DNA of 64,000 bases, taken from positions 1 to 64,000 of the forward strand of contig JAMQHL010000015.1 of the NCBI GenBank assembly GCA_025993795.1, given 5' to 3'. The notes under the pieces were generated by a model. That model did no database searches. It was not told where the DNA came from and was given only the letters and a program-made list of their open reading frames with translations. The DNA comes from Planctomycetota bacterium (lineage in GTDB: Bacteria > Planctomycetota > UBA8742 > UBA2392). This document shows positions 45,701 through 54,227 of this stretch, piece after piece. Numbering within the stretch: position 1 is the first letter of the stretch; each line of letters starts with the position of its first letter. The position numbers and the translations under genes were made by a program.

Positions 45701-45983
45701 TATCGGGGTTGACGCGACCGGGCCGATTGAGGTTTCACGCGACGCCTACACGCTGCGGGGCAAGTCGCTGAGCCGACGTGATGACGGCGCACTGGTACTG
45801 GATGGCGCGCAGATCAGCCTGCCGCCAGACACCGGAGTGCAGGTTGGCGGCGTAGAGAGCATCAGCCTGACGCAGAGGGAGAAGCTTGCGCTTCACAGCT
45901 CGCCCGGGCAGTACGACCGCACCATGGTCACGCGGGTGACCGGCCGCAACCTGAACGTTCGAATTACGCTGGAGCAGGAGTAG
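42705..45983 (+). CDS. giant LptC/OstA-like exported protein
   Basis: 1092 residues. A signal-like segment near residue 35-52 (VHTALLAALLASLSQLSAQS) is followed by an LptC-like start (RLEVENARLILLDENGRRQG, EGKYARKTADGRVEIEQAKL). The rest appears as repeated beta-strand units of OstA/LptA type (GTIELRGNVLRRKR; ELFDGARVQRLTAGKPDWLVQGRQVRLFS). LptC and LptA are normally 170-200 residues each. It starts by TGATG overlap with cdaR and is followed 2 bp later by cmk. A periplasmic LPS-bridge role is inference; a different beta-repeat family is possible. Confidence 0.65.
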   Translation: MGTPPPQARDTIRRPRRGTHPDTGPYSRSQCLRLVHTALLAALLASLSQLSAQSLPDINRLEVENARLILLDENGRRQGMLEGKYARKTADGRVEIEQAKLTIARDAGSFELVAPTFSYSPTSNAFDCSEGMQATLPDGGELQMPAGSGTIDFKRGIALSMTGRGNAKLRTGDNMVSANMQDPTVSLEIAQTGNGEERGLEFRQLKIAGLRGARMTIKLDNLPNLDGTRSKQADVLLSCFGDASLLIAPAPGTGKDQPLAHRATVSLLRRASMTLQSEQEDGAQATFRITSGTIELRGNVLRRKRQDGAADNKEATTLGDVELDAVQNVRMVGQEFEGSGSALQYRERAGATELRLEGEPELTLQRGLDDAGRPLSLFMRASGFIHVDVPTPEGTTTPTQADVELFDGARVQRLTAGKPDWLVQGRQVRLFSWQDSPDSYSHSFDVVAEGYSPLLRVYAPLAADAGGRYRVNRATLYGMRAEGTMVGDRSDVSVYGPDVLAVVSADFPLADVIGAALGLRPRPAAEAMIPARDGRLTIRATSTLELGLTGASGGGDLRVAARGNVTLDHETLPRDDSALLTLTGEFIALDVRNSQLRAADLVAGDGANALATLGYDLLITKSLTVHDDGGALVTDVAGPGRLVARDPASVKYFRDAFNRLPRRSRSERNLPEPDAGWLDFGGNCRGYSSAHERTLEVGQPAAYLVNGEFEKPRAGRAAVNDLAELTAPEVTQLYFVSGRRAFLRSFKVGDVEGAASTVNLLRLEGDAVVRSRLDGVQATAAAAIELSGAEQQRAEQSPLTVVLLGVSELRVENAGEFFGEYVKTGVFAYDSVWTLNANDRLEVTLRPVDTAFPGMTHGFETVQRPLADALSGKLPPDARLSAADAARLSLHRLLGDVQRGERPAAEVEQPARALQELEAACPAMAEVARMYLNGDTRWRAALPAAEGPLRRADRLLGSLIDVAGRGGVSGRFESSRGDTPALKLAMQDVLITFNGLGEIIGVDATGPIEVSRDAYTLRGKSLSRRDDGALVLDGAQISLPPDTGVQVGGVESISLTQREKLALHSSPGQYDRTMVTRVTGRNLNVRITLEQE

Positions 45984-45985
45984 AC

Positions 45986-46732
45986 ATGTCCAACATCATC
46001 ACCATCGACGGGCCTTCCGGCGCAGGCAAAAGCACGATCGCCCGCATTACCGCGATGCGCCTTGGCCTTGCATACCTAGACACAGGTGCGATGTACCGCG
46101 CGGTCACACTGCATTGCATGCGTGCAAACGTAAGACTGGACGACCCCAAGGCCGTTGCAGGAACGCTCAAGACCCTTGACCTGCGTGTTGAGCTGACGTT
46201 CGAGGGCCCGATGAAAGTGTTTCTGGGCACTGAGGAAGTCACCGGCAAGATACGCACGCAGGAAGTCACACGAAACATCCACTACGTCGCCGACGTCACG
46301 GACGTCCGCAACCACCTGGTCGAGATGCAGCGCAAAATCGGAGAGAACGGCGACCTGGTCACGGAAGGCCGCGACCAGGGAACACTCGTGTTCCCGCGCG
46401 CAAACCTGAAAATTTACATGTTCGCCACGCCCGAGGTTCGCGCCCGCCGCCGCCACAACGAACTCAAGCAGCGCGGCGTGGACGCCAGTTACGAAGAAGT
46501 GCTTGAGGACGTCAGCAAGCGCGACTACCTGGATATGGGCCGCGAACTGGGCGGTCTGCGCAAGGCTCTTGATGCCGTCGAGCTTGACACAAGCACCATG
46601 GCGCCCGACGAAACGGCCGAATCAATCGTCAAGCTGGCCAAGGCGCGCCTGAAAATGCAGACGCGCAAGATCGACAAAAGTGCCCTCGAGCGCGCACGCG
46701 AACAGGTCGAGCGACGCAGCCAGGAGCCATAG
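45986..46732 (+). CDS. cmk: cytidylate kinase
   Basis: 248 residues; phosphorylates (d)CMP to (d)CDP. P-loop IDGPSGAGKST, LDTGAMYRAV, TEGRDQGTLVFPRANLKIYMFA (family usually has EGRDIGT; Gln replaces Ile here), EVRARRRHNELKQRG and the acceptor region are present. A charged 20-residue tail (RKIDKSALERAREQVERRS) extends the normal length. ATG follows AGGAG (45976-45980) with five bases of spacing, 2 bp after the OstA-like gene. The window therefore places nucleotide, folate and envelope genes in one plus-strand series. Confidence 0.94.
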   Translation: MSNIITIDGPSGAGKSTIARITAMRLGLAYLDTGAMYRAVTLHCMRANVRLDDPKAVAGTLKTLDLRVELTFEGPMKVFLGTEEVTGKIRTQEVTRNIHYVADVTDVRNHLVEMQRKIGENGDLVTEGRDQGTLVFPRANLKIYMFATPEVRARRRHNELKQRGVDASYEEVLEDVSKRDYLDMGRELGGLRKALDAVELDTSTMAPDETAESIVKLAKARLKMQTRKIDKSALERAREQVERRSQEP

Positions 46733-46810
46733 GCCGACGCCAATCCTGCCTTGCCTCCGGCACCGGTCTGGCTATCCTGATGGCTCCCCCGCAGCACACA
46801 GGGTCATCCC

Positions 46811-47251
46811 ATGACGATGGTTCGTCTTTGCCTGCTGATGGTTGCCGGTACGCTGCTGCTGACTGCCGGCTGTGCGACACAGTCACGGCCGTCGCGCGTT
46901 GGTGAAATCGGCGTGAACACTCGCTATGAGTCCGAGCTGGCCGCCGAGCGCGAAGCCCGCGAGTTCTATGAGTACAAGGCGCCCAAGACCGGTGCCCTGA
47001 TCCGCAGTAACCCGCCGGGCGCGCTGGTCGAGTGGTACAACGAAAACGGCGTTTGGGTCGCACTGGGCAACACCCCTTCGCGCGAGATCGTAATAGAGGC
47101 CACAGGCAAGCCCGAGCTTTTCCGCGTGTCGCTGAACGGCTACCTGTCGCAGGTTCGCTGGGTGGCTGCCACGCCCAGCAGTGAGGGCGTCACGGTGCAG
47201 TTCGAACTTGAGCCGGAACTGCCGTCTGACCGGTTCATTTTTCGTGACTAG
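46811..47251 (+). CDS. small lipoprotein with PEGA-like domain
   Basis: 146 residues. Signal peptide with lipobox (LLLTAGC, Cys near residue 21). The mature part contains ALIRSNPPGALVEWYNENGVWVALGNTPSREIVIEATGK, a pattern like PEGA domains (SxPxGAxVxxxGxxxGxTP), so a surface or cell-wall association is possible. No enzymatic motif. The next gene's hairpin lies directly after its stop. Start ATG at 46811 (an ATG at 46817 is also possible). Confidence 0.7.
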   Translation: MTMVRLCLLMVAGTLLLTAGCATQSRPSRVGEIGVNTRYESELAAEREAREFYEYKAPKTGALIRSNPPGALVEWYNENGVWVALGNTPSREIVIEATGKPELFRVSLNGYLSQVRWVAATPSSEGVTVQFELEPELPSDRFIFRD

Positions 47252-47280
47252 CCATGCACGGCATGTTCGTAATACTGTAC

Positions 47281-47301
47281 GGGCGCCCTGCACGGGCGCC
47301 C
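47281..47301 (+). terminator. GC hairpin between lipoprotein and M16 protease
   Basis: GGGCGCCC (47281-47288) and GGGCGCCC (47294-47301) form a perfect 8-bp stem with a TGCAC loop. There is no U-tract, so it may act as a weak or factor-dependent terminator, or as RNA processing or stabilising element. It lies just ahead of the GGAGGG and TTG start of the M16 gene, supporting that start over an upstream ATG. Confidence 0.45.
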
Positions 47302-47331
47302 GGTCTGATACTGGCCTTCGGAGGGTTTGCC

Positions 47332-50055
47332 TTGCAACGCCTGCTGCCGCTTTCGCTGCTTGTGCTGCTGATTGCAGCTTCTGCCTACCACCCCGCCATC
47401 GCCCAGGAAAAGCCCAAGGCCAGGGGCCTGGACGTCCAGGAGTTCACGCTCGACAACGGCCTGAAGGTCGTGGTCGTGAACCGGCCCGGCGTGCCCGTCG
47501 TCAGCAGCTTCGTCTGGTACAAGGTCGGCTCGATGGATGAAGTGGGCGGCGCCACCGGCATGGCCCACTTTCTTGAGCACATGATGTTCAAGGGCAGCCG
47601 CAACTACAAGGTCGGCGAAGTGGACAACGTGTGTGTGCGCAACGGCGGAAGCAACAACGCGTTCACCAGCTATGACTACACGGGCTATTACATCGACCTG
47701 CCCAAAAGCCGCTACACGGAAGCCTTGAAGATCGAGGCCGACCGCATGCGCCACCTCACGCTCGACCTGAAGGAGTTCGATAGCGAAAAGAAGGTTGTGC
47801 AGTCCGAGAGCGACATTTCTGCTGATGACCCGAGCGACCAGCTTTGGACACGCATGACCGCGCTGCTGCACGGGCCCCATCACCCGTACGCGCACCCGGT
47901 GCTCGGCTGGCCGCAGGATGTGGCCGACATTTCACGGCGCGACATGCGCCTGTTTTATGACAAGCATTATCACCCCAACCACGCGACGCTGGTGCTGGCC
48001 GGCGACATCACCGTTGCAGAGGTCAAGCCCACGATTACGCAACTGCTGGGCGCCATCCCGCGCGGGCCTGAGCTGAAACGCCCTGAGCCGCGAGCGGTCA
48101 ACTTTAGGGGCCCACAGACGCTCGAGGTCAAGAGTGACTCAGACATCATCCAGATGGGCCGCGAGTACCTGACCGTGCAGGCCGGACACCCGGATGTAGT
48201 GCCATTGCAGGTGCTCGGCTTGATCCTGGGCGGCGGCGTCACCAGCCGCCTTTACCGCACACTGGTTGATGAGACCGGCCTTGCCACCAGCGCCGGCAGC
48301 GGGCACGGCGACAACATGCTGTCGGGCAGCTTCTGGATGTGGGCCGAGCTGTCGGACGAACACACGCGCGAAGAACTTGTCGCCGCCATCCAGCAGACGG
48401 TTGACGCATTGGTCGAAAAGGGCGTCAGCGCCAATGAAGTAGACCGCGCTCGCAACCGCCTGCTCGCATCGTTCATCTTCGGGCAAGAGCAGGCAAGCAG
48501 CATTGCCAGTTCACTCGGTGAAGCCGAAACGGTCCAGGGCGACTGGCGCGCCGTGCTGGCGTTGCCTGACAAAATTCGCGCAGTCACCGCAGCCGACGTA
48601 CAGCGCGTGGCAGCACAGTACCTGAAGCCTGAACGCAGCGTCACCGGCTGGCTGGTGCCCGAGCTGTCACCCGCCGACACCGGCGCCAGGGTTGACGACG
48701 CGGCGCCGCAGCCTCTGCCGGTCAAGCGCCATGTGCTCAGCAACGGCGTGCGCGTGCTGATGCTGGAAAGGGCTGGCCTGCCCGTGGTCACAGCCACAGC
48801 AAGCATCCGCAGCGGCCGGGCCTCAGAGTCAGCGGCAGAGAACGGCTTGTCTTCGTTCACCGGCAGCCTGCTGGACACCGGCACAAGAAGCTGGAGCAAG
48901 CAGGAGCTGGCCGAAAGTGTCGAAGCGATCGGCGCCAGTCTCAGCGTCGGTACCGACGGCGGCACTGTACGCGTGCTTAGCGAGCACACACCACTGGGCA
49001 TTCGCATGCTGGCCGAGGTCATGATTCACCCGACTTTCCCAGCCGAAGAGCTTGAATTGTTGCGCCGCCAGACGCTGGCCAACATCGAGTCCGAGAAAGA
49101 CGAAACGGCATCGTTTGCCCGCAACAGCGCCAGCGCCGCGCTGTACGGGCCCGATAACCCGCTGGGCCGGCCCGCCCAGGGCAGTGAAACCACCGTGGCA
49201 TCCTTCAAGCGCGACCAGGCCGCAGCTTGGCACGCCAAGTGGTTCCGGCCTGACAACTGCATCATCAGCGTGGTGGGGGACTTTGACGCAGCCGCGATGC
49301 TGAAGCTGCTGGAAGCTGAGTTCGGCGCGTGGCAGAAACCGTCTGCGCCGCTTTCCTTCCCTGCATACAAGTTTGAGCGCCCGGCCAAGCTGGAAGGCGA
49401 ACAGGCGTTCCACTTCAAGAGCTTCGACCCGGCCAAGGTAGACCCCAGACGCAAGCGCATCGCGATCGACCACCCGGGCAAGGACCAGGTGGTGGTGCGG
49501 CTGCAAACACTGGGCATCACGCGCGACAACCCGGATTACTTTGCGCTGATGGTGATGGACAACGTGCTGGGCACCTCGCCCGGGTTTACGGACCGCTTCA
49601 GCAAGGTGCTGCGCGACGAAATGGGCCTGGCCTACAGCGCCTATGCCAACATCGCCAACGGCAGCGGCATCTATCCGGGCGCGTTTCTGGGCTACATCGG
49701 CACGCGCCCAGAGAATGTCGAGCTTGCGCTGCAGACGATGTACCGGCTGCTGGAAGAGATTCGCACCACGCCCGTCAGCGACGATGAACTGACCACAGCC
49801 AAGGACTACCTCAAGGGCAGCTTCGTGTTCGACGTTGAGACCACGGGCCAGCTTGCGGGCCTGCTGGTCAACATGGAACGCTACAACCTGGGCGCGGACT
49901 ACCTGGTCAAGTTCGTGCGCAGCATCGACAGCGTCACTAAAGCTGACGTCCTGCGCGTAGCAAAGAAGTATCTGGTGGCAGAGCAGATGGTCGAAGTCAT
50001 CTGCGGGCCGATCACCAAGATCACTCCCGCACCCGAGGAGACCAAAGACAAGTGA
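47332..50055 (+). CDS. M16-family zinc metallopeptidase, two M16 halves
   Basis: 907 residues from a TTG at 47332 (CGGAGGG six bases upstream, signal peptide LPLSLLVLLIAASAYHPAIAQ); an ATG at 47254 would put the terminator hairpin inside the coding region. The first half has the inverted zinc motif HFLEH (about 79-83) and the third ligand Glu exactly 76 residues later (VVQSE). The second half (LSNGVRVLMLERAGLPVV onward) lacks HxxEH, as usual for the inactive domain. It probably degrades peptides in the periplasm. The next gene overlaps the stop by 4 bp. Confidence 0.9.
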   Translation: MQRLLPLSLLVLLIAASAYHPAIAQEKPKARGLDVQEFTLDNGLKVVVVNRPGVPVVSSFVWYKVGSMDEVGGATGMAHFLEHMMFKGSRNYKVGEVDNVCVRNGGSNNAFTSYDYTGYYIDLPKSRYTEALKIEADRMRHLTLDLKEFDSEKKVVQSESDISADDPSDQLWTRMTALLHGPHHPYAHPVLGWPQDVADISRRDMRLFYDKHYHPNHATLVLAGDITVAEVKPTITQLLGAIPRGPELKRPEPRAVNFRGPQTLEVKSDSDIIQMGREYLTVQAGHPDVVPLQVLGLILGGGVTSRLYRTLVDETGLATSAGSGHGDNMLSGSFWMWAELSDEHTREELVAAIQQTVDALVEKGVSANEVDRARNRLLASFIFGQEQASSIASSLGEAETVQGDWRAVLALPDKIRAVTAADVQRVAAQYLKPERSVTGWLVPELSPADTGARVDDAAPQPLPVKRHVLSNGVRVLMLERAGLPVVTATASIRSGRASESAAENGLSSFTGSLLDTGTRSWSKQELAESVEAIGASLSVGTDGGTVRVLSEHTPLGIRMLAEVMIHPTFPAEELELLRRQTLANIESEKDETASFARNSASAALYGPDNPLGRPAQGSETTVASFKRDQAAAWHAKWFRPDNCIISVVGDFDAAAMLKLLEAEFGAWQKPSAPLSFPAYKFERPAKLEGEQAFHFKSFDPAKVDPRRKRIAIDHPGKDQVVVRLQTLGITRDNPDYFALMVMDNVLGTSPGFTDRFSKVLRDEMGLAYSAYANIANGSGIYPGAFLGYIGTRPENVELALQTMYRLLEEIRTTPVSDDELTTAKDYLKGSFVFDVETTGQLAGLLVNMERYNLGADYLVKFVRSIDSVTKADVLRVAKKYLVAEQMVEVICGPITKITPAPEETKDK

Positions 50056-50945
50056 TACGCGCGCTGCTGATCGGTTTGCTGTTGTGTGCCCCGCTGGCTG
50101 CGGCGTACGAGTCAAACTTCGGCCGTGTGACGCTGGCCAATTGCGACCTGATCGTGCAGGGCGTGGCATCAGCCAGGCGCACCCGCGTTGCCGCCAGCTT
50201 TCGTGTCGAGGTTACGGTGCAGCAGGTACTGTACGGAGAAACCGAGCAGCGGGAAGTGTCGCTGTACTACACCGACAACAAGATGCTGAAAGAGAACGAG
50301 TCGGTGCGCGCGCTGTTCGCCCTCAAGAGCATGGCGACGGGCGGTTTCTCCATCGTCGGCAAGCCGATCTCGGCGCCGGAGTCCGAGCCCGAATCTGCCA
50401 CCAAGCAAAGCGTGTGCGAAGCCTTCGTCGCTCTTGAGAGAGAAGCGGAAGGCGAAGAACGCACCAGCAACTTCTGGGCACTGCTGGTCAGGCACGTCCG
50501 GCAGGGCGGCTTTGCCGCGCAGAACGCCGCCGTCGAGTTGATGTTCGTGGCGCAGCACCGCGGCGGCATCGTGACCGAAGAACGCTTCACGCAAGTGCAG
50601 GACGCCCGCGGTTTCGGCGAAAAGGCGCTGACCACCCAGACCAAAGGCGACCTGAAGCTGGCGTTCCAAGGGCTGATCGAGGCCGGGGTGAAGACACTCA
50701 AGTTCCGACGCATCCGCCGGGCTGATACTAAAGAAGAGCGGCGCAACGCAGCGACCGAGTTGCTTGCGCTCGTCGAAGAGTATCCCCGCGCGTTCACCGA
50801 AGCAGACGCCAAGCTGACTAAGGCAATCGCCGACGAGAGTCAGGACGCCGTGCTGAACGAAACGCTGACAGAGCTGGAAAAGGCCATCATCCTTGAGGTG
50901 CGAGTGCGCGAAGGCGCCGAGAAAGCCCCCAAACCGCAGGATTAG
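50052..50945 (+). CDS. exported protein of unknown function
   Basis: 297 residues, GTG start overlapping the M16 stop (GTGA). A signal peptide (RALLIGLLLCAPLAAAY) precedes a beta-rich part (ANCDLIVQGVASARRTRVAASFRVEVTVQQVLYGE), then a helical, charged C-terminal half (RRNAATELLALVEEYPRAFTEADAKLTKAIADE). No motif identified. Translational coupling suggests that it acts with the M16 protease, perhaps as a periplasmic partner, which is inference only. The following 250 bp before the OmpA-like gene shows no gene. Confidence 0.65.
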   Translation: MIRALLIGLLLCAPLAAAYESNFGRVTLANCDLIVQGVASARRTRVAASFRVEVTVQQVLYGETEQREVSLYYTDNKMLKENESVRALFALKSMATGGFSIVGKPISAPESEPESATKQSVCEAFVALEREAEGEERTSNFWALLVRHVRQGGFAAQNAAVELMFVAQHRGGIVTEERFTQVQDARGFGEKALTTQTKGDLKLAFQGLIEAGVKTLKFRRIRRADTKEERRNAATELLALVEEYPRAFTEADAKLTKAIADESQDAVLNETLTELEKAIILEVRVREGAEKAPKPQD

Positions 50946-51195
50946 GCGGTCTGACGAAGTAGCTCACGTCGAACTACATTTGCCGCGAAAACGCGAAAAT
51001 TGAACTGGCCGTGTCTTGCGCTTGTGCGTTTTCGGGGAAACTGCAGTCCGAACAACCCTCCACGCGTTCGTCGGGCCACGAACCACGTTTTTTTGCACTT
51101 TCTTCAAAGGCCCGCCCCTGTCGTTGCCGATGACCATGCAGCTTGGCCCGCGTGCGCCAACACCCAAAGTGCTTCCCAACTCTCCAGGAGTAGCC

Positions 51196-51951
51196 ATGAA
51201 GAAGATTCTGTTGTCCATCGTAGCTGTCTTTGCCGTGGCGCTGCTCGGCGGGTGCGTCTCCCTTGAGGAGTACGAAACCACACGCGGCATGTACGAGACA
51301 GAAGCCGAAGCCAATGCGGCCCTGGCCGCCGAGAACGCACGCCTTGAAGCCTCGCTTAACAAGGAAAAGTCCGACAAAGCCGCACTGCAGAAGTCGCTGG
51401 AGGAAATCCAGAAGGCGGCTGCCAACCAGCCCGTGATCGACAAAGACGCCATGCTTGAAGAGTTGAAGAAGATTTGGGGCAGCAACATGGGCGAGTGGGA
51501 AACCGTGCGCTCGGGCGGCGCCATCGGCGTGCGACTCGACGACAGCGGCGTGCTGTTCCAAAGCGGCTCGTGGACGCTTACCGACAACACCAAGAAGACG
51601 CTCACCAAGCTTGCCGGCATCATGAAAGACAAGATGAGCAACCCGAACATGTTCGTGCGCATCGACGGCCACACCGACAGCGACCCGATCAAGTCGCTCA
51701 AGGGTAAGGGCATTGCCGACAACACGCACCTCAGCTCAATGCGCGCCATGGCTGTACGCGACTTCCTTTCCAGCCAGGGCATTGCCAAAGAACGCATCTT
51801 CGTAGCAGGCTTCGGCGAAAACTGGCCCATCGCCACGGGCAACAGCAGCCGCGACAAGCAGCGCAACCGCCGCGTCGAAGTGTACATGGGCGACGCTGAC
51901 GCCCTGAGCATTGGCTCGCTGCCAGCCGCCAGCCAGGTCAGCAAGAAGTAG
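51196..51951 (+). CDS. OmpA-family lipoprotein
   Basis: 251 residues from ATG 51196 with AGGAG five bases upstream. Lipobox LLGGC at Cys20. A charged coiled-coil segment (EAEANAALAAENARLEASL) links to an OmpA-type peptidoglycan-binding domain: VRIDGHTDSDPI, HLSSMRAMAVRDFLSSQGI, RIFVAGFGENWPIA and the RNRRVEVYM ending. The Asp of GHTDSD and the Arg of NRRVE that bind diaminopimelate are present. It would tether the outer membrane to peptidoglycan (Pal-like). No tol genes are nearby. It is followed by tandem terminators. Confidence 0.92.
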   Translation: MKKILLSIVAVFAVALLGGCVSLEEYETTRGMYETEAEANAALAAENARLEASLNKEKSDKAALQKSLEEIQKAAANQPVIDKDAMLEELKKIWGSNMGEWETVRSGGAIGVRLDDSGVLFQSGSWTLTDNTKKTLTKLAGIMKDKMSNPNMFVRIDGHTDSDPIKSLKGKGIADNTHLSSMRAMAVRDFLSSQGIAKERIFVAGFGENWPIATGNSSRDKQRNRRVEVYMGDADALSIGSLPAASQVSKK

Positions 51952-51970
51952 TCCACGACGTATGTATCCC

Positions 51971-52005
51971 AAGGGCCCGCGAGCTGTTCGCGGGCCTTTG
52001 CTTTT
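51971..52005 (+). terminator. intrinsic terminator after OmpA-like gene (first of two)
   Basis: GGCCCGCGA (51974-51982) pairs perfectly with TCGCGGGCC (51988-51996) around GCTGT, followed by TTTGCTTTT. Flanking AA/TT can extend the stem. It lies 20 bp after the stop codon. Confidence 0.8.
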
Positions 52006-52008
52006 GGC

Positions 52009-52034
52009 GCCCGCGACTTCCGTCGCGGGCTTTC
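52009..52034 (+). terminator. second tandem terminator before S9 peptidase
   Basis: GCCCGCGAC (52009-52017) pairs perfectly with GTCGCGGGC (52022-52030) around TTCC and is followed by TTTCATT. It shares the CCCGCGA core with the first terminator and may be a copy of it. The peptidase ribosome binding site starts at 52053, so little room remains for a promoter between them. Confidence 0.7.
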
Positions 52035-52064
52035 ATTCGTTAGCCTTCGGTGAAGGAGGTCGCG

Positions 52065-54050
52065 GTGCCGGAGACTCGAGTTACGCCTCAACTGTTGTGG
52101 AAGCTGCCGCGCGTGGGCAGCCCGGTCCCTGACGGCAAGGGCCGGCGCTTTGTCGTTCCCGTCACCAGTTATGACATCGAGAAGAACGAGGGCCTTACCC
52201 GCCTGTGGCTGGGCGAAGGCGGCAACCTGCGCGCGATGACCGCCGACGCTTCCTCATACAGCCCGGCGTTCAGCCCTGACGGCCGCTACCTCGTTTTCGT
52301 GCGCAAGGCTGCCAAGGACGACAAGGCTCCTGGCAGCGAAAAGAGCCAGCTATGGCTGATGCCCCTCGATGGCGGCGAGCCCGAGAAGCTGACCGACATG
52401 CCGATGGGCGCGGCTGACCCGCACTGGTTTCCAGACGGCAAGCGGATTGCCTTTCTATCGGCCGTGTATGCCGGGCACGAGGACTTGCCGGCAACCGCAG
52501 CGGAAGCCAAGCGGCGCAAGGATTCCAAGGTCAAGGCCTACGCGACTGAGAACCGCCTCTATCGCTATTGGGACCACTGGATCAGCGACGACCCGTACCA
52601 GCACATCTTCGTGCTGGACCTGTCAACGCGCGAGCTGAAGGACCTGACGCCCAAACTTCAACGCATTTTTCCGCTGATGGAACTTGGCGGCAGCTGGGAC
52701 ATTTCGCCCAACGGTGACGAGGTCGCATTTTCGGCCAACCGTACCGACCCTCCCTATCACGAGATGTTCAGCGGCATTTATCGACTCAAGCTGGATGGCT
52801 CTGAGCCGCGCTGCATCAGCGACTGGACAGGCGGCAGCGCGCAGCGGCCCCGCTTTTCACCCGACGGCAGATGGATCCTCTACGGTGAGCAGGAAGACGA
52901 AGCGTTCTACGCCGACAAGGTACGGCTTGTGGCCCACGACCGCGCCACCGACAAGCACACAGTGCTGACCGAGCAATGGGACCAGTCCGCCGCAGAGTGG
53001 GAGTTCATCGACAAAGACACTGTCGTTTTCACCGCCGAACACCGTGGCGCCAACGCGGTCTACACGCTGGCTTTTGACCGGGCCGTGGCGTCGCCAGGAG
53101 AAGTTGAACCTCGCCGGGTCGTGCGAGGCGGGTGGTTTGCGGGCATTCGGCCGGCGGGCGGCCAGGTGTTCACGACGCGCCAGGACCTTTCAACGCCCGG
53201 AGAGGTCGCGACATTGACGCTGGACGGCAAGGTCGCGATGCACAGCGAATTCTGCCGCGCGCAAATGGCTGAGGTGGAGCAGGCGAAAGTTGAAGAGGTT
53301 TACTTCGAGGGCGCCGAAGGCAAGCAGGTGCAGATGTGGCTGCTGTACCCGCCCGACGCAGCGGATCGCAAGCGATTGCCGCTGCTGCACCTGATTCACG
53401 GCGGCCCGCACGGCGTGTTTGGCGATAGCTGGCACTGGCGCTGGTGCGCACAGGCGTTCGCGGCGCAAGGCTATCTGGTTGCGCTGGTGAACTTCCACGG
53501 CAGCACAAGCTGGGGCAACGAGTTCGCCCGCTGCATCATGGGCGAGTGGGGCAAGAAGCCCTACGAAGACATCGAGAAAGCCACCGACTGGCTGATCGAG
53601 AAGGGTTTGGCTGATCCCGAAAACATGGCCTGCGCGGGCGGAAGCTACGGCGGCTACCTGGTGGCATGGATCGCGGGCCAGACCGACCGCTACAAGTGCC
53701 TCGTCAACCACGCCGGCGTCAGCGACCTGCAGTCGCAGTTTGCGCGCGACGTAACACCCGGCCGCGAGAAGGCGCTGGGCGGCGAACCTTGGGGCGACCG
53801 CGAGGGCATGAACCGCTACAACCCCATCGTGCACAGCCGCAACTACAAGACGCCGATGCTGATCATCCACGGCGAGCAGGACTACCGCGTGCCCTACACG
53901 CAGGCGCTGGAGACCTACAACGCTTATCGCGCGCAGGGCCGGGATGCGAGGCTTGTGGTGTATCCCGACGAGAATCACTGGGTGTTGAAACCGCAGAACA
54001 ACCTTCACTGGTACGGCGAGGTGTTCGCGTGGCTCAAGCGCTGGATCTAG
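52065..54050 (+). CDS. S9-family prolyl oligopeptidase (acylaminoacyl peptidase-like)
   Basis: 661 residues from GTG 52065 with AAGGAGG (52053-52059); a GTG at 52050 lacks a site. An N-terminal beta-propeller with PD40-like repeats (PAFSPDGRYLVFVRK, PHWFPDGKRIAFLS, PRFSPDGRWILYGE) covers about residues 1-380. The C-terminal alpha/beta-hydrolase has the nucleophile GGSYGGY, Asp in GEQDYRVP and His in DENHW, so the Ser-Asp-His triad is complete. No signal peptide, so likely cytosolic peptide degradation. It begins right after two terminators and may need read-through. Confidence 0.93.
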   Translation: MPETRVTPQLLWKLPRVGSPVPDGKGRRFVVPVTSYDIEKNEGLTRLWLGEGGNLRAMTADASSYSPAFSPDGRYLVFVRKAAKDDKAPGSEKSQLWLMPLDGGEPEKLTDMPMGAADPHWFPDGKRIAFLSAVYAGHEDLPATAAEAKRRKDSKVKAYATENRLYRYWDHWISDDPYQHIFVLDLSTRELKDLTPKLQRIFPLMELGGSWDISPNGDEVAFSANRTDPPYHEMFSGIYRLKLDGSEPRCISDWTGGSAQRPRFSPDGRWILYGEQEDEAFYADKVRLVAHDRATDKHTVLTEQWDQSAAEWEFIDKDTVVFTAEHRGANAVYTLAFDRAVASPGEVEPRRVVRGGWFAGIRPAGGQVFTTRQDLSTPGEVATLTLDGKVAMHSEFCRAQMAEVEQAKVEEVYFEGAEGKQVQMWLLYPPDAADRKRLPLLHLIHGGPHGVFGDSWHWRWCAQAFAAQGYLVALVNFHGSTSWGNEFARCIMGEWGKKPYEDIEKATDWLIEKGLADPENMACAGGSYGGYLVAWIAGQTDRYKCLVNHAGVSDLQSQFARDVTPGREKALGGEPWGDREGMNRYNPIVHSRNYKTPMLIIHGEQDYRVPYTQALETYNAYRAQGRDARLVVYPDENHWVLKPQNNLHWYGEVFAWLKRWI

Positions 54051-54065
54051 ATGTTGTCGCGCTCA

Positions 54066-54227
54066 CTACATGCGTCGCACAAGGTAGACAATCAGGACGA
54101 TCACGAACACCAGCATCAGTAGCCCGGCTGGTGAGTATCCGGCTGTTCCCCAGCGCTTGTGCCCCCACGCGCCGCCACTTGCGGTCAGCACGAGCAGCAC
54201 GATCAGGATGATGAGTACGATTTCGAT
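54066..54227 (-). CDS. DUF3309-like small membrane protein, ATC start
   Basis: 53 residues from ATC at 54227. Two hydrophobic segments (EIVLIILIVLLVLTAS and LLMLVFVIVLIVYLV) flank a GAWGHKRWGTAGYSPAG turn, the layout and length of DUF3309-family proteins. GGAG (54236-54233) lies five bases before the ATC, while no ATG, GTG or TTG is found at that position in frame; the only ATG (54338) would overlap the preceding gene. A GTG within the first membrane segment is the alternative. Function unknown. It follows the DUF3185-like gene by 40 bp. Confidence 0.6.
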   Translation of the reverse strand: MEIVLIILIVLLVLTASGGAWGHKRWGTAGYSPAGLLMLVFVIVLIVYLVRRM

